The notes under the pieces: generated by a model
What the model was told of the DNA's origin: nothing
What the model saw: the letters and a program-made list of their open reading frames with translations, nothing else
The model's database searches: none
Part shown: positions 1 through 11,745 of the stretch, piece by piece
How positions within the stretch are numbered: position 1 is the first letter of the stretch
How the letters are laid out: each line of letters starts with the position of its first letter
Origin: Meghimatium bilineatum
Taxonomy: Eukaryota; Mollusca; Gastropoda; Stylommatophora; Philomycidae
Length of the DNA stretch: 64,000 nt
Reading direction: 5' to 3'
NCBI GenBank assembly: GCA_034231615.1
Contig: CM067322.1
Span: 65,067,349-65,131,348 of the forward strand
Program-made: the position numbers and the translations under genes

Positions 1-570
1 TTAGGTTTAGGAAGGCTCGACATTAGAGTTGGATTAGGTCTTCTTGCTTTACCAAACGCCAATGAATGGGTCTGGGTCTCTGCCTGTAAGGAACACAGGT
101 AACTAGAAGCTCGTCTCGAGCTGACGGAGCTTGTAGTTCCCCTTTCTAGGGACTTTTCACTTTCTATTTGCAGTTTGCGCTGCCCTCTAGCGCTGTTCTG
201 CCCTTTCATTGTTTCATTGTACTCGGTATGAAATCTATTTGTCTCCCGCCATGCATCTACCTTTACGTGCATTTTACATTGGCCGTCCCTCCAATGTTCG
301 GACTGGACTGACTAGCTTCACTGTATGTCGACAGTGTCGCTATATGTGGTGGTGCTGGTGGTGTCGGAGATATTGTCTGTCTCTTGTGCAGGCAAATCTC
401 TTTCCATCTGCTACCTCCACATTCTCGGACACGATCCCCAAATGATTTGGTAGAATCAGCTCGAGCTGCTATTTCTGTTTCCAGAGTGCACCGCGTGGAG
501 GTACATTTGGGATCTTGGTTATCTGCTAACCCTGGGTCCGCCTAGAGCAATGCGTTCCCTTTGCACCCCT
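1..570 (-). repeat. Family C retroposon, copy C1 (runs off the left edge)
   Basis: The reverse complement matches 11832-12237 and then 13720-13800 in the same order, so this copy shows the uninterrupted (empty) site that the hAT element at 12238 entered in the other copy. There is no sustained reading frame. Shared landmarks are GATCCCAAATGTACCTCC, the stretch TCAGCTCGAGACGAGCTTC and the junction CAGAGACCCAGACCC. Its 3' end lies outside the window. Confidence 0.8.
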
Positions 571-793
571 CTGTTCATAATGAAACATTTGAATATAGCT
601 GATATTTTGAGCAAATATTTTCTCTGTTTAGAATGAAACATTTGAATATAGCTTCTATTTTTAGCAAATATTTTCTCTGTTTAGAATGAAACATTTGAAT
701 ATAGCTTCTATTTTTAGCAAATATTTTCTCTGTTTAGAATGAAACATTTGAATATAGCTTATATTTTGAGCAAATATTTTCTCTGTTTAGAAT
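571..793. repeat. 52-53-bp tandem repeat, about four units
   Basis: Units begin AATGAAACATTTGAATATAG and end TTTTCTCTGTTTAG. The second and third are nearly identical, and the first and last share a TGATATTTTGAG or TTATATTTTGAG variant. The array starts exactly where family C similarity ends. Confidence 0.9.
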
Positions 794-865
794 GAATGTT
801 CGAATATTATGTTTATACTTTATTAATAAACAGTTTTCTAATAACATTTGTATTTGTTTTTCAAC

Positions 866-1108
866 TGTGTGTTGCTGGGGGCCTGAAATAGCAGCACAGA
901 ATAGAAACACTGTTTACCATTCCATGCAGGATGTAAGAGGCTGTTATGGAGGTTATGGGGTGAAGTTGACTGTCTCATCCCATATAGGGTCTAAGTGATC
1001 AAAGCAATGCTGAGGTCAGATGTCGCAGACCGAAAGGCGCATATATCCATTCTCTAGGCTACATTCTGCTAATCTGCAGGAGTTTGAGAAAAATGCAGAA
1101 GAAGAAGT
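866..1108 (+). repeat. SINE family A copy
   Basis: Reads from GTGTGTTGCTGGGGG through GTCGCAGACCGAAAGGCGC to GGAGTTTGAGAA and a GCAGAAGAAGAAG tail. The middle part after AAGGCGCA lacks about 30 bases of the consensus (the GTAAACCATGACACAATG block). Confidence 0.8.
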
Positions 1109-1425
1109 ACTTGCTTATATCATTTTATTGGCAGGCAATGCAGCAATAGACAGCACAATACTGAGAAGAGATGAAGCAGACTTGATCAAGGCAGTAATAA
1201 ATTAATTTCAAGATGAAGATGATGTCAATGAGGCTGAGAACATACACATACAGAGAATGTCAGTAATGGGAGTATCTAGAGGGGAGGGAAGGAAAAGTAA
1301 ATTTTTTGGAAAGTCCCAAAGGTCACACAAGCAAGACCTGACTGGGACTCTGAGTCTACATACACTGGGATGGCTGCTGGAACGGAGAGTGGAGCACTTA
1401 TGGAAGTGCCCCACGTGCTGTGATG

Positions 1426-1620
1426 CCAGATTCTAATAAAGAATCTGGAGACTGCCTTTTTGTATGCCTCATATATGTTTGTTTTTGTTGACTCATTTAT
1501 TTCTGTAATCCATTGTTTGCCCCTGGTTTGTATCCATCTTTTCGGTATAGTAATGCTTTATTGAGGGGGCCCTGTCTGATGGTAGTCTGGAAGCATGTGA
1601 AAACCTCTTAATCTATTGTC
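1426..1620 (+). pseudogene. hAT transposase fragment, KIAA1586-like
   Basis: This stretch is about 80% alike by eye to the reverse complement of 18460-18640, which lies in the larger minus-strand hAT relic. Shared landmarks are TTTGTTTTTGTTGACTCATT and CTGTCTGATGGTAGTCTGG. The translation contains YMFVFVDSFISVIHCL followed by stops. It is a short decayed piece with no termini visible. Confidence 0.6.
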
Positions 1621-1734
1621 TTCTGGTGTAATCGTGAATTGGCATTGTGTTTGTTACTGATGATGTCATTTCTGATTCTGTAGTTTATTATTACTGTGAG
1701 AATTTCACACGGCACAGAAGCACAGACAAACATG

Positions 1735-2066
1735 ATAAATGGGCATAAATTTGAGGACATGAATATTTTCAAATACCTCGGATCCTGCGTATGCAGCGAC
1801 GGAAAACGCAAAACAGACTTAAAGATATGCCCCTAAGGCTGGAGATATGACTGATATGTCAAGGTTAACTTTAATTTGGAAAAGATAAATCAGTGTTAGT
1901 GTGAAAATCTAATATTGAATCTGACTTATGTTGTTTATTGTGTTGTGTTGCTGTGTAAGCTGAACACTCACTGCAGTCATGGAGAAAGGATACAGACCTT
2001 CGAATACAAATGTTACAGACAAATTCTGCGCATCTCCTATAGAGAGCATGAGACAAATATGTCAAT
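1735..2066 (+). pseudogene. LINE reverse transcriptase fragment
   Basis: Two frames carry pieces typical of the C-terminal half of non-LTR reverse transcriptases: IFKYLGSCVCSDGKRKTDLK (about 1758-1817) and, after stops, FEYKCYRQILRISYREHETN (1999-2058). The second piece recurs on the minus strand near 62800, so both come from one LINE lineage. The part between has lost about 60 codons and is frameshifted. Confidence 0.75.
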
Positions 2067-2406
2067 CAATCAAGTGCCATGCCGAATGGCATAGGCGATC
2101 AAGTTTCTCCACAACTCTATCTCTCTTGTGTTGTCAATGAGCTCGGTTTGTGAAATTTTACCGTGCCACAATACTAGTCCATCTAGCGACAAATGTGTAC
2201 ATTAGAAATAAAATAGATTCATACAGGTCTACAACAATCATTACTGCCAATAGTAAAGCAACAAATATACCTACTTGCATGGTTTATAGGTCTGTTGCTT
2301 AGGTGGAGGTGGGTGGGGGAGGTGGGTGTTCAACTCCCCTCTTTCACCCTTAGGAATCATGTTTTTTATTTGCTAGGAATTTAGCCAAAAGTTGGGTGAA
2401 ATCCCT

Positions 2407-2956
2407 ACATTAATGATTTTTCACAAAAAAGTCATCAGCTTTCTCATCAAAAAAGTCATCAGCTTTCTCATCAAAAAATAACTTTCTCATCAAAAAAGTC
2501 ATCAGCTTTCTTTTTAAAAAGTCATCAGCTTTCTTATTTAAAAAATCAACTTTCTCATAAAAAAGTCATCAGCTTTCTCATAAAAAATCAACTTTCTCAT
2601 CAAAAAAGTCATCAGCATTCTCATAAAAAATCAACTTTCTCATCAAAAAGTCATCAGTTTTTTCATCAAAAAAGTCATCAGTTTTTTCATCAACAGTCAT
2701 CAGCTTTCTCATCAAAAAAATCATCAGCATTCACATAAAAAAGTCATCAGCTTTCACATAAAAATAGTCATCAGCTTTCTCATCAAAAAAGTCATCAGCT
2801 TTCTCATCAAAAAAGTCATCAGCTTTCTCATCAAAAAAGTCATCAGTTTTCGCATCAAAAAAGTCATCCGTTTTCACATCAAAAAAGTCATCACCTTTCG
2901 CATCAAATAAGTCATAAGCTTTCTTATAAAAAAAGTCATCAGTTTTCTCATAAAAA
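2407..2956. repeat. 24-bp minisatellite, about 22 units
   Basis: The core unit is AAAAAAGTCATCAGCTTTCT plus CATC. Shortened units (AAAAAATCAACTTTCTCATC) and T- or A-run length variants are interspersed, as expected of slippage. No coding potential is seen in 2067-2406 or in this array. Confidence 0.93.
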
Positions 2957-3103
2957 GGAAGGAATTACATTAAAAAATGGATGAATGCCTTTTTTCACAT
3001 TATTTTATAGGTAAATCCCCTTCCTCAATGAAAACTTGTCTGCGGCTCTGATGGTTTTTTTGGATGTGTGATGATATGATTATTCGTTATAAACTATACT
3101 ACA

Positions 3104-3275
3104 GGGAACAGTCGAGGTTGGAAGAAGCAGACGAAGACTAAGAAAATCATGGACAGGCAGCATCAAGGGCTGGATAGGTCAAGGTATTTTCACACTCATC
3201 TGCGTCGCTGAAGAAAGAATTTGCTGGAGAACTCTGGGTGTTGTTTCATCCCATGTGGTACTCCTGTGAACCTGG
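3104..3275 (+). pseudogene. LINE ORF2 C-terminal tail
   Basis: Translation gives LQGTVEVGRSRRRLRKSW, then IKGWIGQGIFTLICVAEERI and CWRTLG. This is the arginine-rich end of endonuclease/reverse-transcriptase LINEs (general form LQGTVEGGRRRGRQRK.W.DNIKEWTG). It is the same lineage as 62450-62900 (minus) and ends in a stop. Confidence 0.75.
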
Positions 3276-4187
3276 CAGGTTATAGCAGTTTTACCCAACC
3301 TTTTCTTTAAACCTTTCCCCACCCTCAATCTTTCAAAAATTCTGATGCCACCCCCCAGTCCTACATTTTTTATAGGTCTATTCAAAAAATGACTTATTCC
3401 ATAAATGAAACCTAATTATAACTTGTTCTGGACACAAGACTTGCGTTTTAGGAAGAAAACACTAGAAAATTATTAAAAGAAAAAAAAAACAGTTAAGTAG
3501 GCTAAATTTTCAAAACATATAATGGACAACTAAATCTCAAGAACACAATTTTTTTTAAGTGTCCCCCAAACAATGAAATTCCCCCCCCCCCCTTTCACCT
3601 TTGGGGCGTGTGCCACAACACCGGGTTATAGGCTTATAGTATGGTGTGATAGCAGGGAGACGAACATGAGGTAAATGGGAACTGTCGCTGACCTTTCGTG
3701 CGAAGACGGTTCCTCATCTGTAATAAATAGGCTATTGTAATGTTAAACTTCTGTCATGTTTACGGGGAAATGTCACTTTATAAAAAAAAAAAGGAACGTG
3801 CCAACTCTGATTAAGAACCTCGAATAAATAGGTCAGACTTAGGCCTGTTCAATCAATCGTCTCATTTTATCCTCACGCTAAACCCCCCCCCCCCCCCCAC
3901 CACAAAAACCCAACGACCGAGAAATACAGGAATACTCAAAAACGTATACACTGTAAACTAATAACGATGTACACAGGAGACACAGTCACGTGACATTTAC
4001 AGTGTATGAATAAATGTCTCCTTAGTTGATGATTGGTCGATAAGGGATTACAACCTTTTGGTTAAGGTATGTTGACATCATGGACTTAGAATATCATGGC
4101 CTGTCAGAAAAACTAATGTGGAAGTGTTGAAAGAGTCAAATGCGAAACGGACCCTATAAATAATATAAGAAAAAGACAATCTTCATA
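3276..4187. other. Non-coding stretch with poly-C runs
   Basis: No gene was recognised. The stretch holds homopolymer runs (C-runs near 3582 and 3886, A-runs near 3480 and 3783). A block at 3950-4040 contains GTCACGTGAC, a motif partly repeated at 7230 (CAGTCACGTGA). Confidence 0.5.
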
Positions 4188-4411
4188 TTTTTGGCCACTT
4201 CATGAGACAAGGAGGTTTGGAGAATATAGTCACAACAGGCAAGATTGAAGGCAACAGAGACAGATGGCTACAACGTGAAAATATATTAGACAGTTTGACA
4301 ACATGGCACGGCAGGGAAACAACAACGAGCTTGATACATAATACTGGAGACAGGGAGATATGGAGAGCCATGGTCGCCTACGCCAGCCGGCATGGCACCT
4401 GATGATGATGT
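4188..4411 (+). pseudogene. LINE ORF2 C-terminal tail
   Basis: One open frame reads FGHFMRQGGLENIVTTGKIE, then DSLTTWHGRETTTSLIH and REIWRAMVAYASRHGT, then two stops. This is the usual last roughly 70 residues of a non-LTR retrotransposon polyprotein (FGHxxR, TGKIEG, REIWR). A shorter copy of the same lineage sits at 18772-18905. No reverse transcriptase core is attached. Confidence 0.75.
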
Positions 4412-4828
4412 TGATATCGTCTTAGCGTAAATAGGCTTCAATTTCTAGCAAGTGTACTTGCGTTACAGCAAACACACACATCGTTAGGCTGCTTGTTGTT
4501 TGGTGAAGGCTTCGTGACTTTTTTTTTTCTTCTACTGGCTTCGTGAACTGTTATTCCACGTGATCTGGTGGTAAAAGTCCATTCGAACCACAGATTGTGG
4601 ATTATTTTGATTGTCTGTGTCTCACGTCATCTGTGTCATGAAAATGTTCGGAGATGAACTCCGTGAACACAGCATTCATTCACAGTCATATGTTTATCAA
4701 TGAACTCTCTAGTGATTGCAAAGATAGTCTTGAAAAGATAATCCATCGATGCCTTCTGGTGCACACATCTGTTCAAGATCGATGCCTTCTGGTGTAAACA
4801 TCTTTTCAACTTCTTGTTTCATCTTCTC
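4412..4828. other. Non-coding stretch, nothing recognised
   Basis: Contains a locally duplicated phrase, CATCGATGCCTTCTGGTG (about 4744 and 4780), and no frame with recognisable protein. Confidence 0.4.
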
Positions 4829-4956
4829 CATTCTCAAGCTCCTGCAGATCAGCAGGATATAGTCCAGATAAACGTTGTGCCATAATTGACAGCTTAACTG
4901 ACAAATCGAACTTCAGCATAGCCTCTAGGTCAATTTGACACTGTGGGGTGAGACCA
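4829..4956 (-). repeat. SINE family A fragment
   Basis: ATTCTCAAGCTCCTGCAGAT and AGCAGGATATAGTCCAG mark the 3' end of family A in reverse. Similarity fades after ACTTCAGCATAGCC. Confidence 0.7.
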
Positions 4957-5214
4957 GTGTTATAAATATGTTATAGGTCATATAAGTAGGGGGAGGGGGG
5001 AGGAGTAATTCCCTTTAAAAAGTCATTCGTGTGTTTTCGTATATCAGATCTTCTTCGTGTGATGTTCCTTTTGTGAAAATCTCTACTTGGGAAGAGACTT
5101 TTTACCCGCATTTTGGCCAAATTTCTAATGCTAAAAGGCATAGACCTATTCTGATTTGCTAAAGGACGGGAAATTGAATATCTCAACCCTACAACCTCTT
5201 TATCTACGGGCCTT

Positions 5215-5307
5215 TATGGGACAACAAACTCCACCTTAAATTCCTCTTAGTTGCTGCTTACGATATGCTTGACAGGTAACAGTTTAGCTCCCCATGCTCC
5301 CCTTTCA
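5215..5307 (-). repeat. SINE family A 5' fragment
   Basis: ACTCCACC, CTCTTAGTTGCTGCTTACGA and CCCCTTTC correspond in order to the reversed 5' half of family A. Confidence 0.6.
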
Positions 5308-6225
5308 GACCCGCCAACCAGGGACGATTTCTATTGGAAATTAAGTTTATCTACGTTCAGATTTTTGTATACTAGAAAGAGATTCTTTCTTTTTAATTAT
5401 ATCAAAGAACATAGGTCAGCTGTGATGGAAATTTAATTTATTTATTGGATAATCTCCGTGACAGAAGACACATAGCAATCACATAATACTGTGAAATAAT
5501 TAATACTTCTACAGAAAATACCTTATGACCACTGATCTATGTATAAATAAATCAAAGTCTTCACGCTCTACTGCATTTAGGATTACCAAGCGTGTTTATT
5601 CGCTTGAACAAAGCGAGACCACGTGTGTTGATTTGAACATGTAACACATTTGTTGTAATTGTAAACTGTTATAGAAACTGGGACATATGCAAAACAGGGC
5701 GAGATATAAGTCAGTGTTATAAAACCAAGACAATCTTGGTGAGACCTGGACACATCTTTGCACTCAATACATACAATTACAATACATACGTGCCATTAAC
5801 ATAAACAAATGTATATTTCCGCAATTTTAGTAAGCAATGTATCAAGTCAAAATATTTTGAGTTTACATTTTTTTAAAACTCAGCTGACACAGGTGGATGT
5901 CATTATATTGTGGAATTGCGTTATTGTTGCAAGTAAATTTTCTCTCAAAATGAAGCGTTTTAAAACTCACAAATTGCAATCCCATTTTTTTCTCATGAAT
6001 ACTAAATTTATTTTCTTGTGTTAACGAAATTATAATTAGATCTTTTAAATTACGAATTAAGAACTATGGCCATAAAAACTGTAAGACTTTGTATCAAAAT
6101 AGTTTATTCTTTCCAATAAATAACAGTACCAAAAATACGTTTAAGTGTAAGGGAGTGTAAATACAAATAATACTAAAATTTAGATAATTTCATGACAAAA
6201 AAGTCGAGTGAAGCACTTTCTAAGC
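5308..6225. other. AT-rich non-coding stretch
   Basis: Nothing recognisable on either strand. Short frames here are rich in Phe, Lys and Leu, as AT-rich filler is. Confidence 0.4.
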
Positions 6226-6640
6226 AGCTCTCCTATACCCCCGTAATCCTCTTTCGAGGCGGTATGACATAGCAGGCGCCGACATTCGAAAGCCACTCGG
6301 ACGCTAAGTATAGCTCACCACTTAGCTGAGCACGTTTATGCTGTTAACATTCCGTACGACCGAAAACTTCACCCCGGTGACTTCGTCCTGTCTTAACATG
6401 TCATATGGGGAGGAACCAGCCTAGATCCCAAGCGGTACTGTGACGAGCGAGCTGACTCGACACTGGCTGAACCTTGACCCCGCGGTGGAGTCTAAGACAT
6501 GTGAACGGACTACTGACACTAGTTCCCATACAAAGTCAAGAGCCAACTTTTGCATGTAAAGTTCCGCGGGGAACTTGAACCTTATACGGACATTATCCCT
6601 TAACATCCAAAAGTTTATGTGCCACACTTTTGTTCACCAT
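6226..6640. other. GC-rich island of unknown nature
   Basis: About 415 bases are clearly GC-richer than the AT-rich sequence on both sides and contain CpG-bearing strings such as CCCGCGGTGGAG, AGTTCCGCGGGGAAC and GCAGGCGCCGACATTCGAA. A 68-codon minus-strand frame (6421-6627) shows no recognisable domain. It could be a structured RNA, a promoter or first exon, or an LTR-like fragment of a recently inserted element. None of these is supported further. Confidence 0.4.
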
Positions 6641-7766
6641 GTCAACAGTTAGGGAAGAATGTCGTGCATATTGCTTTCAAAAAAACGTTTTTATAAATAG
6701 TAGAACGGGGAATAGTTACATAAAATCACTCAAAATAAATGAGAGTTGTTTATTAAAATTATATTACCACATGATCAGATCAAAATATTTGTGTTCTTAT
6801 GATTTATTAATACATTTGCACATATGAATACATTTCACATGTATTACATCCCCTTATCTGATAGTATCTGCGGGGTTATGACCCTTAATGAATAATGGAA
6901 ATGTCCACTCTCTATAGCCCTGCTTTCCTAGACAGAGCCTCAATATATATTTCACAAAATTATTTTTCCATACAGAGCCTCAGTTTTTATCCTATTTTTG
7001 CATTGCAATCACGTTTTTATCTTTTTAAAACGTCAAGTTCCAAAAAGAGTCATGTTTTTATGTTGTGAGTTTAATTCAAGTACAATTAGTTTTCTCAAAA
7101 ACAAAACACTTGACATTTGTTTGGACAATCATTCAATCATGACTATTACATTTTTGTTTGTAAACGTTTTATGAGATTGTCTTTTGCTAGGTCATATCGA
7201 CTTACTGTACCGTGTCTCTCGTCAAATACAGTCACGTGAACTCATTCTTCTAAATGACTTTACTTGACGTTGATTTGTCATTGGCTGTCGACACAATGTA
7301 TACAAAAGTGACCAATTAAAATCACTGTAATGGTTAAATAATGTGACTTCAGATGGATTATTTTAAAATAGTCCACACAACTAATTGAGAGACAAGATTA
7401 TACAGTATAGTAAACAATGTGTAATGGGGAATTTTTGATACCACATCGGTATATTCCGGTCATTTCTATTTGTACTGGTGTCTTTCAGCAGACATGGGTT
7501 ACATGCGATCTGTTGCATTCTTTATCTTTATAATAACTAATTAAACCAGTATTCTGGTTTTCACACTTTTCTTTTATTAATATATGATATGCAAGTTGTT
7601 TGGGAAAATTAGCGGTATATTGCCCTGAATGATAGATGCACAAAATAACCACCATTTAACACGTATTGTGTTTAGGCAAGTGCCACCAACTCGTTCCGTC
7701 AAAAGCACTAGACAACACAAATTGTTTTTAAAAAGTCACACACCATTAGTGTTTTTTTTAAATCTC
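6641..7766. other. AT-rich non-coding stretch
   Basis: No gene or repeat family recognised. It contains a second CAGTCACGTGA motif near 7231. Confidence 0.4.
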
Positions 7767-7991
7767 GAGAGGGGAACAAATAATAGCAATACTGTTTGCT
7801 TTCCATGTATATTTTAAGAAACGACTAAGGAGGTTATATGGTGGAGTTGGCTGCCCCCTCCTATATAAGGTCACAATGATACAGTGTCATTATAAAGTCG
7901 AATGTGTTAGGTCAAAAGCGAAGATCTCGTATCAATGTTGTGAACAATGACAAAACGCTAATTTGCAGGAGTTTGAGAACAAACGCAGACT
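7767..7991 (+). repeat. SINE family A copy, diverged
   Basis: Begins at GAGGGGAACAAATAATAGC, passes GACTAAGGAGGTTATATGG and ends GGAGTTTGAGAACAAACGCA. Confidence 0.75.
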
Positions 7992-8823
7992 CAATTATCC
8001 AGAGTGAGAACTAAGATGGAAAGCATCTATGTCTTGTTGACAAGATCTCAATTTTCTTTTTATCTCTTGTTACCAGGGTTGATCACATCATCCGTAATAT
8101 CACTCCCTTAATAATCACTTGTGCTTGTGCTTCTTTTTCTCCCACTTTCATCATCCCTTGCCTCCCATTTCGTCATACGTGTGTTTCTATTCATTGTTAG
8201 TCAGCTATAGTTTGTCCTGATAATGGTTTCTTTTTCAAAACTTCGTATGTCTTTGCGTCTATTCGCTAGTATGTCGTGTGTATACATATTGACAACATTT
8301 GTATCTAAATCCGTTTTTCCTTATATTCCACTGTGTTGCCCCAGCCCTCGTATTTCCAGCCGATGTGTTGTTCCCGGCACTAGAGATTAATTCCAATAGA
8401 CCAGAGAAAAAAAGCTTGTCATCTTTCCTCAAGGATTATTACTATCGTATATCTTATGCGTCGCATAATTCTTTTCTCCTTCTTCCTCGTTTTCCAGCAT
8501 GTCAGATGCTGATATGGATTCCATCAAAGAACTGTTCTGTAGTTAGAAGCTCCAGTGCAGTAGTTAGTGCAGTAGAGCTTTCCGCCAGAATTGTTTCAGA
8601 TAGCCATCGTTTCTCCCTTGTGATGTGATATAGTGGGCAGTTTTGTAAAAAGAATAGAAGCATTCAAAAACTTATTTTTGTGTCGCAGATCTGGAAGAAT
8701 CTGCGCCATAGTTTCATTTTTGGGTGAAAGTATCCCCCTCCCTTCAAATATATAGCCCCAAACGTGGACCTAATTATATTTTGATAACCACTGATCTTTA
8801 TCTGCTTTATCTTTTTATGTGTA
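7992..8823. other. Non-coding stretch
   Basis: An open plus frame at 8299-8628 (109 codons) and a minus frame across 8470-8632 are both free of recognisable motifs. The minus frame has the look of a degraded transposon protein (KRWLSETILAESSTALTTAL), but I cannot assign it. Confidence 0.35.
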
Positions 8824-9065
8824 CGTCCTCAAACTCCTGTATGTTATCAGGATGTAATCCGGAGAATGGAATGTGGTATGTCATGATTTACATCGTGGTT
8901 GCGATATCTGCGCCTTTCGATCTGACACACCCTATTCAGCATGATTTCTGGATAGCATGATCCTCTATTGAATAGGAGAGCCAAATCAACCTCCCCCCCC
9001 CCCCCCAAAAAAAAAAACCTTCTTAGTCACATTTTACGATGTGCATGGTAGACAACAATAACAGT
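8824..9065 (-). repeat. SINE family A copy
   Basis: CTCAAACTCCTG, GCGATATCTGCGCCTTTCGA and CTTCTTAGTCACATTTTACG appear in reverse order of the consensus. A C14/A11 homopolymer block (8993-9017) interrupts the 5' half. Confidence 0.8.
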
Positions 9066-9834
9066 ACCACTAACTTTGCTTCTTTTTCCACACCACATTG
9101 GCAACACTGATCTAAACCACATTCACTGATCTAAACCACATATCACAGTACACACCACGCATTGTTTGTGTTTTGGTTTTTCTTACTAGTCCTAATGTTG
9201 ACATTTTAAGAGCACTCTAACTTTCGTGAACTGTGTTCACGAGATAGAAATAGGGCTCTGTTTACTGGAAGAAAACTTGACTATTGTGTCTTAGATAGTC
9301 ACACTGACTAAACATAATGCTTCATTAATAAAATATAATTTAGTCACAGTAAACAGAGAACTTCCCACTTTATAGAAAGTGGTTTTCACTTTATAGAAAG
9401 TGGTTTTACGTTTGCAATGAAGGGGAGATAATATGTACAGTTGTGAACATATTTGTTTTAATTAATTATTGTGTCAAAACAAAGTTGAGAAATTTATTCC
9501 TGATGTACTTTCACTTTAAACTTGCATTTACCAATTAGTGTGTTCTTTTTTTAAATTGTATGCATCTGTCTAAAATATTTTTAAAAATTATTATGAAACT
9601 CTCACACTTATGCTGACACATTAAGTGTTTCCTATATACAAAAACGATAAATTTGGATGAGATCCCCTTGTTCTATCAATTTTTAAAATATCATAGGGTT
9701 ACTGTTTCATTGTTACAGTTACTCTTACTGTAACTCATTGGAGCACCTGCCATCTGATGTTAAAATGGTGCCAAGATACTTGACTTTATCCCCATGATTT
9801 AATGTTGAATCATAGATAGTATATATCTTCCTTC
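9066..9834. other. AT-rich non-coding stretch
   Basis: No gene seen. There is one short direct duplication, CACTTTATAGAAAGTGGTTTT, at about 9366-9408. Confidence 0.4.
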
Positions 9835-10080
9835 ATTAGACAAAGACGTTGGACTTACATCAGCCATGTTCTCAGAATGAACAGCCTAAAAATTCCCCAG
9901 CAGTCACTATATTGGGTGCCACCTAGAGTAAGAAGAGGGAGACCTAGAGAAACTCTACGAAGATCCATTAATAGAGAAGGCATGTCAATGAACCTAAACA
10001 AGACGCAACAATTGAAAGACCTGGCAACACAGACAGAAATGGAAAGCTATGGTTTCTGCCCTATGCGCCGTCTATGGCCC
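9835..10080 (+). pseudogene. LINE ORF2 C-terminal tail
   Basis: Reads RRWTYISHVLRMN, KIPQQSLYWVPPRVRRGRPR and ETLRRSIN, ending near LATQTEMESY and the degraded motif MRRLWPW. This is the characteristic end of endonuclease/reverse-transcriptase LINEs common in molluscs (HVLRM, RRGRPRETWRR). It directly abuts an oppositely oriented reverse transcriptase fragment from another lineage, so it is a truncated piece. Confidence 0.8.
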
Positions 10081-10082
10081 TG

Positions 10083-10512
10083 GAGGAACATAACATTAGA
10101 TAGTAATTCTGTATTCTGGCGGTGTGTATTTCTTGAAACAGCCATTACTTCTAGTTTCTTCTCGTTTAGACTGAGAGCTTTGTTTTCACTTTTTTGTACT
10201 ACCATGTCTAACAAACTTCAAATTTCTTTTTCTCCCCCTGCAATCAGAACTGTATCGTCAGCATATGTTAGATTATTCAGATTTTGTAACCTCTAGCTGC
10301 TATTCCTAGCATGTTTTCTAAGTTTCATATAATATCCTCTGTATACAGGAAGAAAAGATCTGGTTACATTACACATCCTTGTCTGATGCCCATCTCTATC
10401 TTTTGAAATTCTCCTACATTGCCGTCAACACTCGACACAGCTGTTTGTTTCCAATACATGTTTCTTACTATCTTTAGATCTTTTCCATCAACATAGCTGT
10501 CATCTTATTTTT
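10083..10512 (-). pseudogene. LINE reverse transcriptase fragment
   Basis: Minus-strand frames give KDLKIVRNMYWKQTAVSS and IEMGIRQGCVM, then (after stops) the catalytic box LTYADDTVLIAGG with a frame change and MVVQKSENKALSLNEKK. GIRQGCxxSP and YADD are reverse transcriptase motifs 4 and 5. At least one frameshift and several stops show it is dead. It is the same lineage as the plus-strand piece at 44505-44745. Confidence 0.8.
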
Positions 10513-10540
10513 ATATACAGTCATATGTAGTAGAATTTAT

Positions 10541-11500
10541 ATGCGTATTCTTATACAACTTCTGATTTATGAAACAACAGAGAATGAACAACGTAAAAAC
10601 AAACTCAATAAACTGCTTTTCGCTGACGATAAAAACATCATTTATGATGACGAAGAAAAACTGCAAACTCACATCAACTCACTATCAAGAATATGCAATA
10701 AATACAACATGCGGATCAACCGACAAAAGGCAGAAACTATTCAAATAACGATATTAACAGACAAAAAGCAGAAACTGTGCAAATAACGAGATCAACAGAG
10801 CATTTAAACATTCAAATAGAGAAAACAAAAATAATACAAGTCAAAGAGTTCAAGTACCTACGAAGTATCTTTACAGAAGACGGATGAGTCAATTGAGAGA
10901 TAGAAACAAGATGTAAAAAAGGCAAATATTGGGATATACCAGATGTCACTTTTGCTATAACACCCAAAAAACAACACGGAAGTAAAGAAACACATAAGTA
11001 AGAGCATCGTTCTGCCAACACTATGCTACCAATGTCAGACTTGGCAACTAACACCTACACATAAATAAGAGCATCTTTGTACCAACACTATGCTACCAAT
11101 GTCAGACTTGGTAACTAACACCTACACATAAGAGAAAGATCGAAACATGTGAAATGTCTAAGTAAGACTATTTGAGTCACCAGATTCGACAAGGTGCGCA
11201 ATTAGAACATCAGACGTATACTAAGTATAACATAGTGCATCAAGTATATAGAGAAACAACCGATAAAATTGTTTGGACGTCTTATGAGGATGAACGGTCC
11301 CATTAGAGCGTATAACAAGATTTAACTAATGATAAAAAGCCAAGGGCAGACCAAGGAAAAGATAGACAACATCAAGACCATCCTGAATAAACATGACTAC
11401 ACTACAACTATAGCAACATACCTGGCTCTGGAACACAGACTACATCTTCTATACAAACCTCTACCCTCAGCGGCAAGTGTGGACGTTACGACAATAGACA
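10541..11500 (+). pseudogene. LINE reverse transcriptase, 3' half, decayed
   Basis: The first frame carries LNKLLFADDKNIIYDDEEKL (LLFADD is the catalytic box) followed by LQTHINSLSRICNKYNMRIN. Later pieces in other frames give SIVLPTLCYQCQTWQLTPTH (11013-11062), then FDKVRN, KLFGRLMRMNGPIRAYNKI (about 11269-11325) and KEKIDNIKTILNKHDY. The order matches the palm, connection and C-terminal tail of non-LTR reverse transcriptases. There are at least five stops or frame changes. Confidence 0.8.
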
Positions 11501-11549
11501 ATTCTTATAAAAACGTCCGCATTAGTAATAATTACTGAAATTTAAACCC

Positions 11550-11745
11550 CCTCCCTCCATTGTCCAAACTATTTTATCTGTTGTTTCTATACATATTCTA
11601 TGCATGGTGTTATATCTATTATCTTTCTGATGTTCTCATTGCGCATTTTGTTGAGTCTGGTGATTCCAATGACCTTCTTCAGACATTTCATTTTGCAAGT
11701 TTTGATCTTAAATACATCAAAAATCCTGTACACCATTCAACATAA
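11550..11745 (-). pseudogene. Inverted LINE fragment
   Basis: The minus strand reads KTCKMKCLKKVIGITRLNKM then RNENIRKIIDITPCIEYV, a homologue of plus-strand 11140-11280 (MSK.., RFDKVRN.NIRRILSIT.CIKYIE). The two pieces form an inverted pair about 270 bases apart. Confidence 0.7.

Noticed and set aside
6421-6627. 68-codon minus-strand ORF in the GC island as a gene
   Set aside because: No recognisable motif, no splice or promoter support; recorded only as part of an unexplained island.
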